Shown here piece after piece: positions 60,869-64,000 of a DNA stretch of 64,000 bases. Origin of the DNA: Heliocidaris tuberculata (taxonomy: Eukaryota > Echinodermata > Echinoidea > Camarodonta > Echinometridae). How positions within the stretch are numbered: position 1 is the first letter of the stretch; the number at the start of each line of letters is the position of its first letter. A program made the translations under genes and the position numbers. A model generated the notes under the pieces. It was given only the letters and a program-made list of their open reading frames with translations. It was not told the origin of the DNA and did not search any database. The stretch covers positions 32,678,309-32,742,308 of the forward strand of contig CM046846.1 of the NCBI GenBank assembly GCA_025618425.1, written 5' to 3'.

Positions 60869-61260
60869 GGTCACATTTGTCCGATAACGATAACGATAAC
60901 GATAACGAGATTTTCAATTAAGTGGAGGTGCCGTGGTCCAGTGGTTTAAGGCGCTTGACTGGAGATGCGAGGATCGGGCGTTCAATCCCCGGCACGGCAC
61001 TTATGCCCTTGAGCAAGGCATTTTATCTACATTGCTCTTTTATCATACATCAAATAAATGAAGTGCTAAAGGCATATTGATACCAGGGTGTGCGTGTGTG
61101 TTAAAAAAATTAAAAAAATAAAATAAAAATACAGTAACACCCTACTATATGGTGTGTACGTGTGGGTATGCTCGTGTATGATATAACTGTAGGACAGCTC
61201 TAGCCTTTAGGATATACCTTTAATGAAAAATCTCGTTATCGTTATCGGACAAATGTGACC
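60869..61260. mobile_element. TIR element with an internal tRNA-derived SINE-like piece
   Basis: The left arm begins GGTCACATTTGTCCGATAAC and continues with further CGATAA units to about 60922. The right arm (61221-61260) is its inverted complement, GATAACGAGATTTTT... read backwards to GGTCACATTTG. Roughly 40 bp of each arm match. The left arm has four CGATAA-type units and the right arm two. The interior holds a tRNA-like SINE head and tail (60928-61050). No clear TSD was found. It lies in the presumed Sprouty intron. Confidence 0.7.
60928..61050 (+). mobile_element. tRNA-derived SINE-like element (head and tail)
   Basis: A 73-nt tRNA-like head (60928-61000) has perfectly complementary 7-nt ends, GTGCCGT and ACGGCAC. 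It has an A-box match TGGTCCAGTGG (60934-60944) and a B-box-like GCGTTCAATCC (60979-60989). The GGTTTAAGGCGC...GACT stretch resembles Leu/Ser tRNAs, but the long variable arm is missing and T-arm pairing is poor, so it is not a working tRNA. The tail TTATGCCCTTGAGCAAGGCA is shared in design with the element at 41.35 kb. Confidence 0.65.
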
Positions 61261-61328
61261 AGCCCTTTAAACTTATCTGATTGCACGTCTGGAAACATGA
61301 TTTTTTTTAAAATTCACAACGTGTGCAG

Positions 61329-61380
61329 GGCCCTGTTGCATGAAACTTACCATTAACGGTAAGTTTTATGCAACGGGGCC
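61329..61380. mobile_element. 52-bp hairpin micro-MITE with CAG duplications
   Basis: A near-perfect palindrome: GGCCCTGTTGCATGAAACTT, then a short loop, then the inverted arm AAGTTTTATGCAACGGGGCC. CAG flanks it on both sides (61326-61328 and 61381-61383). The arm resembles that of the 145-bp element at 45.19 kb, which is also flanked by CAG. There is essentially no interior. Confidence 0.65.
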
Positions 61381-61383
61381 CAG

Positions 61384-64000
61384 GACTTTATGAGAAGCCT
61401 CCTGTAAATGGCTAAAGGGAATCAAGGGATGGGGGTAATGATGCATCTACGGACGATTTGAAAATATTTTAAATAACTTCAACTCTATTTCTTAAAAGAA
61501 GAAAGAATAGATCAGAGACAGATCCAAGTGGATGAATAATAATTTATGTCAACTATATAGGCCAACTACTGTATTTCGTCCCTTCCCTACATGTAGGTGT
61601 CTTCTGTAAAAACTAAAAAGGAAAGCTATTAATTTGTGAACATTACTTGAAAAGAACATAAATGCAGAATGAGAGCTAGTATGCCTATAGTTAGTCTATA
61701 CAAAATAACACAAACATCCCTTAATAATATTACCATAGATACATGTACCTAGAAATGTATTTGTAATTTGTGGTAAAATGTTTGACGGAAGTGCAAGCGA
61801 CGTACGTGCTTTTTACTAATCGACAGGTGCAGAAATAGAATATGTCTTGAGACCCTTACACCTGTTAACATTATGTTCTGGGATCTTCTAACGGATCGTA
61901 AGAAAGGCAGAAATTCCCATTCAAGGACGCCTTAAATCTGGCCTATAATCTCGATATCACATGCCACAAGTACTCGGTCCTCCGACTGCCCCCGTCTTCT
62001 TTGAATATGGCACCCCAAAAAGTGCGTTGTACAGGGCAGTTGGTTCGATATTCCAAGTCTTCTGGGTGGGTGGGGTGATGTATGGGTATCATACCCAATT
62101 TAGCAAACGTTGGGGAGTTGACAGAGAATAGGTACAGTCGAGATAACTTTAGCAATGATCCTAAACACTGAAGGCATATTACCAAACATACGATCAAAAC
62201 GAGATCATTCTCTGAACATTAAAACTCTATTTTAAACTGAACAAAAATTATTTGGTTAACAATCAATTGCGTTTTTTCGCTACGAACGAATAAAGTCAGC
62301 AACTCAGCAAGAAGGACTATCCTTCATTTTTTTTCTAATGACAAAAGGGGGTAACCTGCACCCAACGACCCCTTAAGAATAGCCCCGCTGGGGAAGATGG
62401 AAGCTGGAGATTGAATAAACAAGATGTGCCAGAAATATGCCACACGAGACAACACATCCGGTGTGAACTTGGTACAAGTTTGAAACGAAGACATGACTGG
62501 AAAATCAATCTCACCATCGGCTGGAAAAAGAAAATCAATCGACGTTGTCCCATACGGCCAATGGGCATCTTATTTCCCCTCCAGCATGCAAGACAAATGC
62601 CCACTTCTTATACCTGAGAAAGGAAAATGGGTGCGATTGTCACGTCGGCAATAATGGTTTCGTGCAGTTCGTTTTCACGAATTTATAATATAATTCTTCA
62701 ATCTACAACCCGATATAAATAGACTTCTGAACTAATTATGTAGGCCTACTTTTGAACTTCCATTTTCATTCGAATCCATTAAGAATCACCCTCTTTCCAA
62801 ACTCTTACATTTTCCTACTATTTGCAGAAGAGATAATTTAATTTAATGTGATTTAGAAAAAGAGATAACCAGCGTGTAACTAGAATAAAATAGGTCTACA
62901 TAATGAAAAAGAAAGGTTTTATCATGCCAGCCTGAACATTTATTTTCAATATACAACTATAGGATAAATTTTATCTACTCATCACATTATAACGGCTAAA
63001 TGATGGACGCAGAGATGTCGTGACACAAATCCGAGCCAGTTTTTTAAAAACATTTTCTTTTATCAATGTGGTCCATTCGGCAAATAATACAGTAGTTCCA
63101 AGGACTTATTTTAGTAGTACATGTACTAAAGGCAGAGCTGCATGTAGACACATCCATAAAATTATAATATATGGCTAGAACCTACAGTTGTAGTACTAGT
63201 ACTAGTAGCCTATAAGTGGAACGCTGTGACGTGGATTATAAAATTCCTCGCTGCAGCTAATATAATATTCATATGCACTGGTCATGCAAGGCCAGTTTTA
63301 ATCGAAACCATGTTGCTACCAATCTACTCCCACTTCCACTGACCGTGACCACGAATTGATTCAATTTAGATTATGCTGATGTTTCGGCCATTCCCGTGTA
63401 CACACTGCACGGCACTAGCATGGACCTAAAAGTAAATGCAGTTTGAAATCATGTTGTTTATGATTTTGTAATATACGAATGCTGCAGGCGGATTTTTATA
63501 ATCGTCGGCATTACAATGAAGCTACTAACATCAACAGCACTATCATTATACATAACCTAGATCAGTCCCAAACTGCCTTTTATTGGTTTAGCTTCTCATT
63601 GCATTAAAGGTATAAATGCAGATTTACATAGATCACATCTATAGATGTTGTAGTACACCAGTGCCAAAGAAGTAAAGCATGCATTCGATATTCGTCATCT
63701 AAAAGAACCTATTTCCAGTTAGTGTATATGCAACACTGTGCAGCAAGTATCAGTTGCATCAATATTCATTCCCTAGGTCAGGACCAAATACAGGTTTTTA
63801 CAAATGAGTTATTACTCCCTGGTTCTACACTAAGACTAGTGTCGTGTTATCTATTACCCCCCCCCCCCCCCCCTCTAATCACCTTGCGCAGCCTCCCCAC
63901 AACATCCCCACCGGATGTCTGAGAACAAAGGGCGTTAAGTGGACTTTCTAGTATAGGTTTAAAACATGGTATTATGACCTGTTATTCTGTCTGTCTCGCG
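61384..64000. other. Presumed upstream/intronic Sprouty DNA; no gene seen
   Basis: No coding exon, RNA gene or mobile element was recognised. It holds a C homopolymer near 63857-63873 and a short overlapping-CTAGTA stretch near 63190-63210. Open frames at 61943-62197 and 62335-62604 (minus) show no domain or splice signals I trust. Confidence 0.35.

Noticed and set aside
60928..61000. Genuine tRNA gene
   Set aside because: Although the 7-nt ends pair perfectly, T-arm pairing fails and a Leu/Ser-like sequence lacks its long variable arm. The downstream tail marks it as SINE-like.

Overview
The window looks like animal nuclear DNA from a marine invertebrate, most likely an echinoderm of the sea-urchin type. 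It is AT-rich and almost free of coding sequence. It is crowded with small terminal-inverted-repeat (TIR) elements, tRNA-derived SINE-like pieces, GA/CA/CAT microsatellites and unusually long G or C homopolymers. Words such as ACATGTA and TAGGCCTA recur, as I would expect of echinoid DNA. The species is inference; the sequence itself shows only a eukaryotic, repeat-rich, gene-poor region carrying a metazoan signalling gene.

One protein-coding gene can be supported: a Sprouty homologue on the minus strand (start codon at 59367, stop at 58543, 274 aa). It has a cysteine-rich C-terminal Sprouty domain and a candidate N-terminal regulatory tyrosine. Its coding exon is preceded by a good 3' splice site at 59404-59406, so at least one further exon lies upstream at higher coordinates, probably outside the window. 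The exon also carries an out-of-frame upstream ATG whose reading frame overlaps the Sprouty start. The DNA from 59.4 to 64 kb is therefore probably intron; the DNA just below 58.54 kb is probably 3' UTR.

The other ~57 kb is intergenic as far as I can see. Its content is best read as a catalogue of non-autonomous DNA transposons sorted by target-site duplication (TSD). TTAA elements lie at 2.2, 9.2, 9.5, 12.9 and 45.4 kb. TAA/TTA elements lie at 18.4, 18.7, 31.6 and 40.5 kb. TA-flanked elements lie at 14.1, 24.3, 24.7, 27.7 and 48.5 kb. CAG-flanked hairpins lie at 45.2 and 61.3 kb, and an 8-bp hAT-like element at 47.0 kb. There is also a 9-bp-TSD (Mutator-like) or TA element at 31.2 kb, and a Helentron/'pearl'-like element with 147-bp tandem repeats at 12.1 kb. 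Several are nested or adjacent, so relative insertion order can be read directly. No transposase, reverse transcriptase or integrase reading frame was recognised, so all of them would be mobilised in trans or are dead.

Two larger TIR elements (14.1-15.6 kb and 40.5-41.0 kb) carry the same kind of purine-rich, minisatellite-like internal array, which is the most unusual transposon structure here. Satellites include a 1.2-kb CAT/CAC array at 37.1-38.4 kb, a ~148-bp pure GAA run at 44.9 kb and an ~87-bp GA run at 44.3 kb. I see no prokaryotic-type gene cluster, CRISPR array or operon.
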